Shown here one piece after another: positions 11,725-23,773 of a DNA stretch of 64,000 nucleotides. Numbering within the stretch: the stretch's first letter is position 1; each line of letters begins with the position of its first letter. The position numbers and the translations under genes are program-made. Under the pieces are notes generated by a model that was not told the DNA's origin, searched no databases, and saw only the letters and a list, made by a program, of their open reading frames with translations. The stretch is from Sarcocystis neurona (lineage: Eukaryota; Apicomplexa; Conoidasida; Eucoccidiorida; Sarcocystidae): assembly GCA_000727475.1 (NCBI GenBank), contig KL647291.1:382457-446456 (forward strand), read 5' to 3'.

Positions 11725-12680
11725 GTACGACACAAGTGCCACTTCAACAGCCACAACGAGGGCCCATCTGTGGTTCACTATCTGGGATCAGATATCCCTA
11801 AACATAAATATATATATGTGTACATTTTGTTTCTGATATATATATATATATGTAAATGAATAGTCGCCTACGCGTGTGTCCTTTTATACACATATATACG
11901 TGTATATTTACCTATCTATCTATGTATATATGTATATATGCACGTGTGTGTACGTAGATGTGGGTATACTTGTCTACGTGTATATATATGTGTGTATACA
12001 TGTATGTATGTGTCCGTGCTTCCCCATATACATTTGCACTTATTAAGACATATATATATGTGTCAATCTCCACAAATCTATTTACACATGCATATACATA
12101 TATATATATATATATGTATATGTATATACGTATATATAAATGTATGTGTATAGAGGCCCACATATGTATGTATATATACATGTACCTATATGTATTTGCC
12201 TCTTTCTGGTTTTCTCTCTTCTCTATGTACACACATGTATATATACACTCTCTTTTTTTTCTCTTTCTGTATATACGTAGATGTGTACCTCTCCCTTCTT
12301 TTTGGTTTCTTTTGCTCTACGTATATACGGTGACATATACCTCTCTTTTGCTGTCCTCCTCTTCCTCTATGTACACATATACAGACATGGACCTCCTCCT
12401 TTTCTTTCCTTTCCGCCCCCCCTCTCTTCTTCCCTTCATGTCTCCGTCTCTCTATGAATGCGTACATCCCTTTCCATGTGTCTCCCTCTGTAAATGGGCG
12501 CGTCCTGGGATCGACGGCGTGTCTGATGATGTATGGGGTAAAGTTGCGGCGGTGGTAGATTTGCGAAAAGTGTATATAGACAGAAGAACGGAGAGAAGGA
12601 ACGTGCTGGGAAATGTAATTCTTCCAAAATTCTCCGAAAATGCATGTACTCGCCCCTTCCCCTCTCCCTGCTTCGCCCAG
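11725..12680 (+). repeat. Intron with TA blocks and CT-rich repeats
   Basis: TA/TATG runs fill 11810-12190. From 12190 to 12440 there are three or four loose repeats of a CT-rich unit (CTCTCTTTT...CTCTACGTATATAC). At 12490-12640 an open frame (GIDGVSDDVWGKVAAVVDL) looks coding but has no acceptor before it, so I do not call it. Confidence 0.5.
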
Positions 12681-12780
12681 ACACAGAGGAGCCTGCCTCT
12701 CGAGAAGCGCCCGCATGCCTCCGTCACAAGACGTGCCAACAAAAACGAGGCACGCAGATTTGCACATACCCACTTTTGCA
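12681..12780 (+). CDS. Possible TSP1-repeat exon (core cysteines)
   Basis: One of the best acceptors in the window (CCCCTCTCCCTGCTTCGCCCAG) ends at 12680. In phase 1, as left by the previous candidate exon, the frame reads TEEPASREAPACLRHKTC and then QQKRGTQICTYP. The C-x4-TC-x(8)-C spacing and the RGTQ step resemble the core of a TSP1 repeat. The donor is not clear because the frame runs into a TA microsatellite after about 12780, and all three frames are open here. Confidence 0.35.
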
Positions 12781-14585
12781 TATATATATATATGTATAAA
12801 TATGTGTAAATATACATCTCTTTATGTAAAGGGCCGCCCACGTGGGAATTTACATATATATGTATGTGTATAGACACAGGTGTGCATATATCCATATGTA
12901 TGTGTGTGTATGTACACGTTTGATCAGGTAGAGATAGGCGTATATCCATACGCGAGAAGACAGAGACGCACATATACACACGCGTATATACAAGTGGCAA
13001 AAATACATACACGTCTACTAAGCGATATTCTCCCCTGTACGCATATATGTATGTTGCTACCACGGGCCCGCACACGGAATAATGAAGTATAGGTAAACCT
13101 ATGTCCATTACATACGTATTCACCCAAGACACTTCACACGTACACGTCTGCTAAGCGATACTCACGCCTGCACGTATATACATTTATGTAAATGTATATA
13201 TATACATATATATATATGTATGTATCTCTACTGTAGGCCCGCTTACGAAGAAGTGGAGAATAGACAGATTTGCCCATACGCGTACGTGTTTGGGAGAGAA
13301 ATGTTACAGGTACGGATATTCTAAGAAGTAGACACGCCTATACACATACGTACTTAAATATATCTGCTACAGATCTGCCTGCCGAGAGGTAGAGAGTAAC
13401 TGCACTTGCTCCACACACGCGTAGACGATGAATTTTTTCTGCACGCGTGAGTTCCTGAGAAGAGCGCACGGACTGCGAAGTATGACGCGGGTGTCCCAGA
13501 GGAGCCACTTTCATTTTTAATTCGAAAAAGTTGCAGAGAAGTCTCTCAGCAGCAACCGAAATTCCCACGTGCATGCAGCAGCAACACCAGCTGCAGCAGG
13601 AGAGCAGCAAGACTCATATAGCCACACCTATGTTCCTTCCCACGTATAAACAAATACGCGCATACACAACCTCACGTATATGGGATTAGACAAAAAGGAA
13701 GAAAAAAATTCTAAGAAGATTGAATCTACGTATACGTATGTCGAAGACTCGTATACATATACATATATATATAATTACATGCCTGTCTCTCTCTCTGCCT
13801 GTCTTTCTCTCTCAGTATATATATGCATCTTTGGGTGTATATTTTCCCTTGTGTATGATTAAATGCATGCCTGCGTACGCAGTTCCTCACATATATATCT
13901 ATATATATACATGCCTGCACCAGTCTATATATATATATATGTATATGCAGATTGATATATATGAATATACATATGCAGAAAAGTACACAAGTGCATATAG
14001 AGAAGAAGAAGAGATGCTTCGGGCAGCGTCGAACGGCTGGCAATGAGGAAGACTTGAAAGAAAGAAGTGGCGGAGTGGGAAGGAGAGAGACCGACACTTC
14101 CGCCGGCATCCCTTTGCTGCTGCTCCCTCTGTGCCGCTGCTGCTACACAAATGGATAGTTGCTGCTGGTGCGGCTGGCAGAGCACCTGTGGACGTGGGAC
14201 TGCCGTTACTTCTTTGACGACCCTGACAGCTGGCCTCACATCTGCTGCTGCTTCTGTTTCTGCTGGTGATGCCGCTGCTGCTTCTTACGGGACTTCTGCT
14301 GCTGCCGCTTCCCTGCCGCTGCCGCGTCTCTTGCTGCTGCTTCTTCTGTCGCTGTTGCTACGCTTCCTGCTGCTCCTCCTCCTGCCGCTCGCACCCCCGC
14401 CGCTGCCGCTGCCGTTGTTGCTGCTGCCGCTACCTCTGCTGCTGCTGTGACTGCTGCGTCGGCCGCTTCGGTCCTGCCGCTGCTGCTGCTATCGCTGCTG
14501 CTGCTGTGTGTGCTGCTGCTGCATGTGCTGCTGCTGCTGTGTGTGTGCTGCTGCTGCATGTGCTGCTGCTGCTGCTGTTCTGTAG
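12781..14585 (+). repeat. Intron: microsatellites, a duplicated ~135-bp unit, then a CTG tract
   Basis: Two diverged copies of a unit with TACACGTCT(A/G)CTAAGCGATA start near 13006 and 13139, each followed by a GGCCCGC element (13075 and 13235). From about 14100 to 14580 the sequence is a long CTG/GCT run that ends in CTGCTGTTCTGTAG, an acceptor. Poly-Ala frames in the run do not connect cleanly, so I treat it as intron, though its last part could be coding. Confidence 0.5.
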
Positions 14586-15422
14586 GTTCTCGCGTGGAGC
14601 TCTGCGGCCGGGATGACTGCGAGAACTGCAGTGCACACTTTAGCACCGGCACGGGCGCGCTCTCTGTGGGCTGCCCTCGGGGAAGATGGACAGAAGAAGG
14701 AAGGTACGGCCCTGCTTGTTACGCAGATACCGCAGCAGCAGCAGGAAGAGGAGGAGAGGGAGGAAGAGAAGATGCCCTGCAGGAGGTTGACCTGCAACAG
14801 CACGCGCGGCCTGTCTTGGGGACGTATCAAGAAGAGAAGAAGGAACAGCAGCAGCAGCTGTCAAAAACAGAACGGCAGGAAACTAAGAAGGAAGAGCGCC
14901 ATACGATGCGATCTCTTCCAGCAGTGACAGGTGCAGCAGGGACAACAGCAGAACATGAAGAAACGAAGGACTTCTTCAGCGCGCCACCTTCTTCGACAGC
15001 AAGAAAAAACCAGTCCCAAACGCAGCACCAACAGCAGCAGCAGCAGCAAAAAGTGGAACAGCAGCAGCATCAGCAGCAGCGGAGCAACATCTCTGAAGGA
15101 AGAGCTTCAGGCAGCAGAAGCAGCAGCAGTACCAAGCAGCGGCAGCAGAGCCCTCCGACGGAACGACTGTCACTTCTTGACGAGGCCAGCAGCACCAGCA
15201 GCACAAGCAGCAGCAGCAGCAGCAACAGGAGCGTCAGCGAAAGCAGCAGCAACAGCAACAGGAGGGTCAGCAGCTCCAGCAGACTTCTGGCGGGAAGCAG
15301 CACCCGCCGGTGGAGCAACCCGAGCCTACCCTTGTCGGACGGGGAAAGTCCTCAGGAAGCGAAGAATATCTGTTTTGCTATAAAAGATCGAACAGCTCAT
15401 CACATCCCACGCATCAACATTT
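14586..15422 (+). CDS. Exon: end of one TSP1 module, start of the next, then a Gln/Ser tract
   Basis: It follows acceptor TTCTGTAG and opens in phase 1 with SRVELCGRDDCENC, a typical TSP1 end. Next come CPRGRWTEEGRYGPACYAD, which looks like the start of another module, and about 220 residues rich in Gln, Ser and Glu encoded by CAG/AGC repeats. A GTAAGC donor at 15423 leaves phase 1, which joins the exon at 18703. The frame is open upstream to about 14263, so the start could be earlier if the CTG tract is translated. Confidence 0.62.
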
Positions 15423-18400
15423 GTAAGCATTCGACAAGTGCGACGTTATACTTTCTACATTGCTCTTCGAAAATATGTATGTTGCTGCCTATATATATAT
15501 ATATATATATACGTGCACGTATATGTGCATATACATATATATGTATGTATATATATATATATATATGGAGATGAAGAGAGAGATACACAGGTAGGTAGAT
15601 ATATAGATAGATAGACGCATGTGTGCATATATATATATGTATGTATACGTACATACGTGCGTCTGTGTAGACGGGGACACATATGGAGAGACAGATATAT
15701 ATATTTATATATGAAGAGAGAGAGACATACTAACAGAGAGAGAAGGAGACGCAGCTGTACCCACCAATGTGCCTGAAGAGTATACAGGGAAGAGCAGGAA
15801 AGCATGTACCTGGGAACAAACGTATTTTTAAGGAAGCGTTTTCTCACCTAAATATTTATTTTCTTCTGGAAAAGTGGGCCGATACACACACAAGTATAAA
15901 TACACGTGTATATATGTGCATGTCCATGTACAGGTATGAATATATACATACCTGTGTATGTACGCCTCTGTGTATGTACACCTCTGTGTATATGTGTCTA
16001 TATACGTACGTACGTATGTATACGTATGAATGTATACATCATCGAATATATACGCCTGTGTATATGCATGTATAAACATATGTGTACGTGTATACGTATG
16101 ACTCAATATGTACGCATGTGAATGTCATGTATGTATTTATATGTACGTCCTTGTAGAGACCCCAGGCCACGGGTGCGGAGGTGCGAGTACGCCAGAAGAA
16201 GGGAAGTGTCGTATTTTCTGAGAGAAGAAGCGGCTCGACTTCTACGTTTCGTGCAGAAGCAAGAGAAACGAACAGAGTGAGGAGACTCACCTCGACTTCG
16301 TAAAGCAGAGAAAAACTTCGGCAGGGAATTCGAAAGTTATCGAGGAGTCGCAAAAAAGAGAAGCAGCAGCAGCCAAAGGGAGCAGGAGGCCGAAGCGTGG
16401 GGATGCCGCGCGAGCCTGCCAGGAGAAGAAAACAGCAGATGCTGCAGAAGAGACACAGACCCACGTCGACGCAGATAAATAAAAGTAGACAGCCCGGTTA
16501 AAGGAGGAAGAGAGCTATCTGTGTGCAGGTGTATATCTGAACAGCGACACATTTATATATATACGTAGATAATCCTACACTTATATGTACATATATATAT
16601 GTATATGTAGAGGTAGACTTACCTACGCAGGTAAAGAGACGTATACGGCCGTGACAGAGAGACGAATGGAACAACCGAAACTCCTGCGCATAGGTATGCA
16701 TAGAAACAGCAATATATACATAAGTAGGTCATCCCATAAATATATATGTGTGTACGTATAGAGGGTTGAATACATACATATATATATATGTAGGTAGATA
16801 GGTAGGTGCGTTTTCCTTGAACAAAGACGCAGGAAAAGGACAGGAGACAGAAGGAGCTTATCGGCGAACCAAGAGAAGATCTTCGACAGATATACACACA
16901 TATATGTACGTACGCACCGTTCTACACAGGCACGTGTTTACAGAGAAGAATAGAGGAAAACGTCAGCCGCAAGAAATTTTCCCCCACCAAGACTTCTTCG
17001 CCGCAACATCACGGCTGTCTTCGCTCTTATAACGCCTTCCACAGAAGAAGTGTATCTGTAGACAAATCGGTCATATGGGCAAAAAAAAAGAACAAAACAT
17101 ACATATACGTATACCCACACACAGGCACACACGTCTTCGTCAGTCCCCTCCTGTTGTTCACAGGAAATTACATATGTATATATATACATATGTATAGACA
17201 GGCATGTATATGTATACGTATATGCACGTATATGCATAGGTGTGTACTATTCTCTCAGCTCCTCCTCTTTAGAGAGAAAAAACCTGCATATATGCATATA
17301 TCGATACGTATATATGTAGATATGTGTAAAATTTATATATGTGTATACATGTATATATATACATACATATATATATATACATAGAATCTCCGCTACTCCT
17401 TTCAAGAGGGAAAAAACATACATGTACATATATATATGTATATGTATCTACGCATATGTATATACGTGTATATATGTATGTGTATATGTATATATATGTA
17501 CATACATACACATATTTGAACAACAATTATTGTCTCAGCTCCTCCTCTTCAGAGAAAAAAAAGTACATAAGCATACATACATATATACGTATATGTATAT
17601 ATAAAGGTGCACATGTGTATGTATATATATATGTATACTACTCTCCCCGTTTCTCCTGTTCAAGTACGCAGAACACATATATCTATATATAGAGACATAT
17701 GCATATATTTATGGTGTTCTCTTCACTCATATTGTTCAAAGAAACACTGAATATATATATATATATGTAAATGATCTACAGTGTGGGGTTCCCCGGTGGA
17801 CTGAGGAATAAGGAGGGATATCGAAAACAGATATGTATACATACAGACAGATGTATATACGCGTGTGGTGGAGTATACTGCGTTGACTGCTGCTGCAGCT
17901 AATTTACGACTTCGATTGAGAAAAACGAATATCGAAGAAGTTGTGAAAGGGATTCACGTGCGTAGAAAGGCTAATAGACGCCGGGGGGCTTTGCGCCGCT
18001 ACCCTGCCGCTTCTGCAGCCCAACACACGGCAGCGTCCTCGCGTTTCCCAAGTATTTCTCAAGCATACATATGCCTTAGTGTGTATATATGGACTTGTTC
18101 TGGCCACTAGCGACCCTTCTCATAAATATTGTCTGAATATAGATATATATATAAAAGAGAGAGAAGCATGCACGACATTCCACATGTGTGTATAAAGTGA
18201 TGCGTCTACGCACAAGCACACATTCATATATCTACATATGCATACACACACACACACACCCTCGCACACATACACATATATAGTAAGGAATGTACACATC
18301 TCAATTATATACATGTATGTGCATATACACACAATCTCACATGTATATATATATATAGGAAGGAATGTATGTATGCATGTTTATATATATATATATATAT

Positions 18401-18702
18401 ATGCATACACACACTCCCACATGTATATATAAAGTAATGTGCGCATCCATAAATATATGTGTGTGTACAGGCATGAAGACAATGTCACGAGGATATATGG
18501 GATCATGCCTGTGTGCACCCTTATCTATTCGCACAATACTGTACATATATATTGGCCAAACATACAGATAAAGATTTGTGTACTCGTAGATATATATTTG
18601 TATATAATTACACGTACAGATTCGTACATATACATATATGTATGTATGGGTAGAAATATGTAAGTGTGCGTATATTTATGTGTATGTATTTACACCATGC
18701 AG
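15423..18702 (+). repeat. Intron of TA microsatellites with a five-copy CTCAGCTCC minisatellite
   Basis: Simple TATG/TACG repeats dominate. Between about 17250 and 17750 five diverged copies of a ~110-140-base unit are seen, cored on TCTCAGCTCCTCCTCTTCAG and an A-run (near 17253, 17388, 17533, 17640 and 17717). A less repetitive, purine-rich island lies at 16160-16520. One possible exon (17899-18078) is listed separately. Confidence 0.6.
17899..18078 (+). CDS. Possible exon inside the 15.4-18.7 kb intron (weak)
   Basis: A TGCTGCAG acceptor opens a phase 1 frame of 59 codons ending at a weak A/GTGTGT donor in phase 1, so it could be included or skipped without shifting the reading frame. The peptide is basic (LRLRLRKTNIEEVV near its start) and lacks cysteines until its end. 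It could complete the module started at 14.6 kb, but nothing beyond phase and non-repetitive composition supports it. Confidence 0.22.
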
Positions 18703-20761
18703 ATACTGAAGACGAAGACTGCTACGGGGAGTGGAGCAGGTGGGGCTTATGCATCCCCTTCCACCCTGCGCTGCGGGAGGTTCACGCGCAGCGCCAGCGG
18801 CAACAGCAACAGCTTCTTCCTCCTCTTGGTGAAGAGGAGCATCGGCTGGTGAAGCGGCAGCAGCAGCCGCGACAGAAGCAGCTCACGGTGAAGCAGCAGC
18901 CTCAGCAGGAACAGCAAGAGCAGCAGCAGAGCCAGTTCCAGGAGAAGGCAGGAGAGAGGAACAGCAGCAGGCAGGACAGAAAAGAAGGGGGCAGCAAAGA
19001 GAAAGAGAAGGAGGAGAAGCAAAAACAAGAAAAAGAGCAGCAGCTGCCGCTGGGGGGGGCGACGGAGGTCAAGGGGGAAGAGAAGGAGCAGCTGCTGCTG
19101 CAGAAGCGCGAAGAGAAGGAGAAGATGCAGCAGCTGCAGACACACAACAAGCAGAAGCAAGCAAGCAACACGTCGCCTCTCGCGGGACCTCCTCCTCCCA
19201 CTGCTGCGGCTGCCGTTGGGCATCCCACGAGCTACACGAGCAATTCTCCAGCTGCTGCAGAACCTCCGTTTCGTCGCCTGTACGAAGAAGTCTCTCCTTC
19301 ACCGCCTGATAAAAAAGAATCCCTTCTACCTGCCGCCAGTTTTCCCGGTGAGTCATCTGCTGCTGCTCTTGCTGCTGCAGCTGAAGGACAAGAAGAGAAG
19401 GCGCGGCCTTTGCAGGACACAGCTGGCTCCACGTGGGACAGATTTCTCTCCTTATCCACTTCCCCGTCATCTTCCCCTTCCACGGTCTCTCCTCCTTTCC
19501 ACTCCCCTCCTTTTCCTTCAATAGCTCCGCAGCAGGACACAGTGCAACCTCCGGTCCAGGACCCCCCCCCTGCCAGCAAAGACGGCGCTTCTTCTTCTTT
19601 TTTTTCGTCTATTACCACTTCCCCTTCCTCTTCTTCTTCCGTTTCTACCTCCTCTTCGTTCTTCCCCCATTTTCCTTCCCCGTCCTCTGCTTCAAGCGTT
19701 CGTTCTGCTTCCGCTGCGACTTCTGCAGCAGCAGGGCAGGAGCCGTCGCTTGGTGCGTCGGAAGAAGCGATGCGGGAGAATAACGAAGAAGAGGCAGAGA
19801 AGGCTGCTGGAGAGGAAAAGTCGGCTGCTGCCGCTTTATCTTCTCTGCAACAGCTGAGGCGACTGTTGCCTCAAGTAAGTCACGCAGACACGTGGGAAGT
19901 GCCTCTGTACGGGGACGGACTGCCTGCGAGCAGCTGCTACCAAGTGCGGTCCTTTCGGGTGTACGTACACCGCAGGGGCAGGGGAAAAAGTTGCAAAGAA
20001 ACAGACGGAGCCAGACACTTCACGTACTGCGCAGGAGAAGGAGGAGAAGTCTGCGCCACGGCAGAGGCAATTGAAACTTCGCCGGTGATGCACACAGGGA
20101 ACTCTCGCGACACTCCTCTGCTTCTCCCTGGACCCCACGCAGGCGAACAGCCACAACAGCACGCGCGGAGGCAACAGCGAGACGAGCAGCAGCAGGTGGA
20201 CGAAGCGAAAGCGGAAGGGACGGCAAACCAAACGGCGGCTTCTGCTGCGCACTCTACTTCTCAAGAGGAACAGCAGCGGCACGCACAGGAGCAGCAGCGA
20301 GAGCAGCAACAGCAGCAAGCGCTCCAGCAGCAGCAAGAGCGGCAGCAGCAGCACGAGCAACAGGAGCAGCAAGAGCAGCAGCAGCAGCAAGAGCAGCAAC
20401 AACAGCAAGTGCAGCAGCAGCAGCAGGAGCAGCAGCAACAGCAGGAGCAGCGGCAACAGCAGGAGCAGCGGCAGCAGCAAGGCCAGCAACAGGAAGAGCC
20501 GCAACAGCACGAGCAGCCGCTGAAGTCGGGGCACCCGCGGCGGTTCCCAGAGCAGCAGCTCTCCGAAGAAACCGCCGCAGCAGAAGCTATCAGTCCCGCA
20601 CCTGCAGAGAGGGCGGAGGGAGTACGCGAAGAAGAAGAAAAAGAGAGACGAGAAAGAGAGGAAGAAGAAGAAGAAAAAGAGTGGAATGCTTTGTTGAACG
20701 GGGGATGTCAGGGAAAATGGGAGGACTGGAGTCCCTGCAGTTCCAGCTGCTTCTCTCAGCG
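18703..20761 (+). CDS. Large exon with a TSP1 module split by a Gln/Ser/Pro-rich insert, then the start of another
   Basis: The acceptor TTTACACCATGCAG ends at 18702 and the exon is in phase 1. Residues 4-15 read EDCYGEWSRWGLC, a textbook TSP1 start. About 400 residues of Gln-, Ser- and Pro-rich sequence follow (CAG and TCC/TCT repeats). Cysteines then resume with SCYQVRSFRVYVHRRGRGKS, ARHFTYC and GGEVC, which look like the rest of the same module. After a second, purer poly-Gln block (about 20280-20520) comes NGGCQGKWEDWSPCSSSC, the start of a new module. The exon ends at GTACGA (20762) in phase 2, inside that module. If this reading is right, one TSP1 fold tolerates an insert several times its own size. 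Confidence 0.74.
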
Positions 20762-21065
20762 GTACGACACGCGAATATATATATACATATAGATATAGAT
20801 ACGTGAAGTGACTACGTAAAAACACCGACGACTACACGAGTGCCATTATTGAGTCACGTACACGTAGACACACATTTGTAGATACATACCTCTATACACA
20901 TATATATATATATATATATATATATGTCCATACGTGTATATATATATAGATGTACGTGTATGTACTCATACGCACAAGTCTGCACACATGTGCATATACG
21001 TGCTTCCTTACGGGTGTCTTTATTTATACGGTCAGGCTGGAACCTCTTTTTGCTTCTGTGGAGAG
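20762..21065 (+). repeat. Short intron with TA microsatellite
   Basis: It contains a (TA)n block at about 20898-20930 and further TATG steps, then a T-rich end (CCTCTTTTTGCTTCTGTGGAG). Nothing else is seen. Confidence 0.5.
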
Positions 21066-21148
21066 TCAAAGCAAGAAATATTCACAGATACGCCTGTGTC
21101 CGTCGACTTTTCATAGAAGGAAAGACGGTTTGATTCGAGTTGACATGC
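21066..21148 (+). CDS. Possible small TSP1 exon
   Basis: Entered in phase 2 from 20761, the frame reads QSKKYSQIRLCPSTFHRR and then KDGLIRVDM. Placed after CSSSCFSQR this gives C-x3-C-x14-C, close to TSP1 spacing. The donor is strong (GTGAGT at 21149) and leaves phase 1, as needed for 23774. An alternative acceptor at 21035 in the same frame would add ten residues. The acceptor used here is not ideal. Confidence 0.42.
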
Positions 21149-23773
21149 GTGAGTATCGAGTGTCTACGCGTTTGCCTGGACTCCCTCTGTCTACATACAA
21201 CACGCAAGCAGAGTAGGGAGTTGCAGAGCGATTGCAGCCTGTGCCACCTGCGAGTATTTGCCAAGAAGCTGCAACTGCTTCGCTTTCTAAGCCTGTGCGC
21301 GGTGTCTGCGAGGAAGCTCCCGACGGCTGCGCGTTAGGACGGGAAGCGCGCGCGGGTCTGAAGGATGTGTTTGTTTGCATGGGGGAAAAGAAGTGACGAA
21401 GGAAGAGCTGCCGCATCTGCTTCACGGCTAGCTAGCTGCGTGCGTGCTAGACCGCCAAGCAGACCCGTACATTTGGGTGCGTTAGTCGTTGCGTAACAAT
21501 TCACGCGAGACACGTCCACACGGCTCTACTTGAAATGAAATCTATGTATACAAACATATATATATATATTATATATATATATATATTATATATGTATATA
21601 CTTGTCAACGTATGGCCGAGGACGACGCAGAGCACTCTCCCGTCGGTGCTCTCCATCTCGATACCTCGAAGAAATTGCGAAGTTGTCTCCGTCTCTGCGT
21701 CTGTCTCTCTGCCTGCCTCTGTGTTTGCCTCTGTGTCTGTCGCTATCTGCGTCTGGGTTTGCATCTCTCTGCATGTCTATCAGTGTTTGTATCCACCGGC
21801 GTCTGTGTGTCTACTTGCGTCTGTGTATCCGCCGGCGTCTGTGTGTCTACTTGCGTCTGTGTATCTACCGGCGTCTGTGTGTCTACTTGCGTCTGTGCAT
21901 CTACCGGCGTCTGCGTGTCTACTTGCGTCTGTGCATCTACCGGCGTCTGCGTGTCTACTTGCGTCTGTGTATCTACCGGCCCTGTGTGTCTACCTTTCTG
22001 TCTCTATCTCTCTGCGTCTGCAAATATCTCTGTCTGTGTGTCCCCATCTATCTCTGCCTGTGTCCATCTGCGGCTGTATGTGTATCTGTCTTTGTCTCTG
22101 TATCTATCTTTCTGTCTACGTCTGGATATACATATATATACATATATATGTATATATATATGTATATCTGTCTGCGTCTGTATATATATATATATGTATA
22201 TCTGTCTGCGTCTGTATACATATATATATGTATATCTGTCTGCGTCTGTATATATATATGTATATGTATATACATATATATGTATCTACATATATATGTA
22301 TCTGTCTGCGTCTGCATATATATATATATATAGATAGATAGGTATATCTGTCTGCGTCTGTATGTATATCTGTCTGCGTCTGTATGTATATCTGTCTGCG
22401 TCTGTATGTATATCTGTCTGCGTCTGTATGTATATCTGTCTGCGTCTGTATGTATATCTGTCTGCGTCTGTATGTATATCTGTCTGCGTCTGTATGTATA
22501 TCTGTCTGCGTCTGTATGTGTGTCTGCCTGCGTCTGTATATATATATATATATATATGTCTGCGTCTGTGTCTACCTTTCTCTCTGCGTGTGCATATATA
22601 TCTGTCTGCATCTGTGTCTATCTATCTGCCCGTCTGCATATATGTATATCTGCCTGTGTGTCTGTTTCTATCTCGCTTTCTACATGTCTCTTCCTCTGTC
22701 TGCATTTTTTCGTCTCCATACGTGTGTGTGTACCTGCGCCGACCTACGGGAGTGGAGGAATGCGAAGAGGGAATAGAGAGAGAAGAAGAGAGAACATTCG
22801 AGAAGAGAAGAAGGGCAGAAAGAGAATATTCTGCAGGTTTTTCCGCTTTTGTGTGACACGTGTCGCATGCATTTTCGAGAGCACTGGCCAGCGACCATCG
22901 CGTCACACGCCGTTCCCCTACTCTGGCGAGCTTCTTCTCTATGCGCCTCTCCGCCGTTCTCTCTAGACACCACATATCTCCGCGGACGCCGCCACCATAA
23001 ACATCCTCCTACACTTTTTGATGATAAGACCGACCCCTGCCAAGAGTTCTCTCGCCCTCTTTTTCTCTATTTCCTTCGCTCTGTTCGTCTGGACTCAGCA
23101 GCAATCCTGGGAGTCGCCGTTTTACTCCCGGTAGACCGACCGTCTCCTGAGGGCGGAGAGGTAGATATGACGTCTGCGTAGTTTGACAACCCCCCGCCTT
23201 TTTTCCTCCCCCCCTTCGGCAGAGCGGCAGACATATACGCCCCTGCCTGTTTCTACGTCTTTTTTGCGCGTTCTCCTGACCCCACGTAGATATTTATACG
23301 GGCGCCACAAAGGGCGCGCGCCCAGCAGGGGTGAACGAGCGTGTGGGCCCCGGGTTCAGAAAATGGCGGCCAGAAGAGAGGGAGAAGAGAACGCCCACGA
23401 CGTGCTCTGTCTCCGTTGTCGCTGTCTCAGTCTCTGTGTTTGCGGCTCGCTCTTTGTGGTTGTCTCACTTTCTATCTCTCGCTCTTTCTCTACATCTCTC
23501 CTCGACGCGTACACATCTGTAGTGAAGGAAAACCGCATCTAGAGGTAGGTGAGTCCTAGCCTAGGGACCGACGACTCTTTGATATTCGTGATGTATGAGA
23601 GTAGACTTGGCTGCTGTGGCAGAGGGGAAGAGAAGAAATATTCATTATCTTTTCCTTTCTCGGATTTTTGCTGCTGCGGTTGCTGTTTTCTGTGTCTTGG
23701 GGGACTTCTTTGCTGCTGCGCTGTTGTGTCTTCTCAAGGCGCTATTACTACACTCCCCCTCCGGCACCCACAG
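21149..23773 (+). repeat. Intron dominated by CTGTCTGCGT satellite arrays
   Basis: It holds a TA block at 21555-21600, then about 1 kb of tandem CTGTGTCTA/CTGTCTGCGTC arrays (listed separately). The purine/pyrimidine mixed sequence at 22750-23600 has no clear exon. Towards 23650-23770 CTG repeats and a C-rich run lead into the acceptor CTCCGGCACCCACAG. At 21200-21260 a frame reading SRELQSDCSLCHLR resembles a TSP1 end, but its phase does not fit. Confidence 0.55.
21785..22640 (+). repeat. Two adjoining satellites: a 36-bp array and a 22-bp array
   Basis: From about 21785 to 21985 roughly five copies of a 36-bp unit occur (GCGTCTGTGTATCTACCGGC plus TCTGTGTGTCTACTT). From about 22155 to 22530 a 22-bp unit, TGTATGTATATCTGTCTGCG plus TC, is repeated eight times with almost no change at 22345-22520, and less regularly before. 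Both share TCTGTCTGCGTCTGT-like words, so one may derive from the other. Confidence 0.88.

Noticed and set aside
21535..22341. Long Tyr/Ile/Cys/Ser-rich frames (up to 268 codons) open in all three plus frames
   Set aside because: They are produced by satellite arrays without stop codons. No start context, domain or splice logic supports them.
22048..22611. A 187-codon minus-strand Thr/Asp/Arg repeat frame
   Set aside because: It is the antisense reading of the 22-bp satellite.
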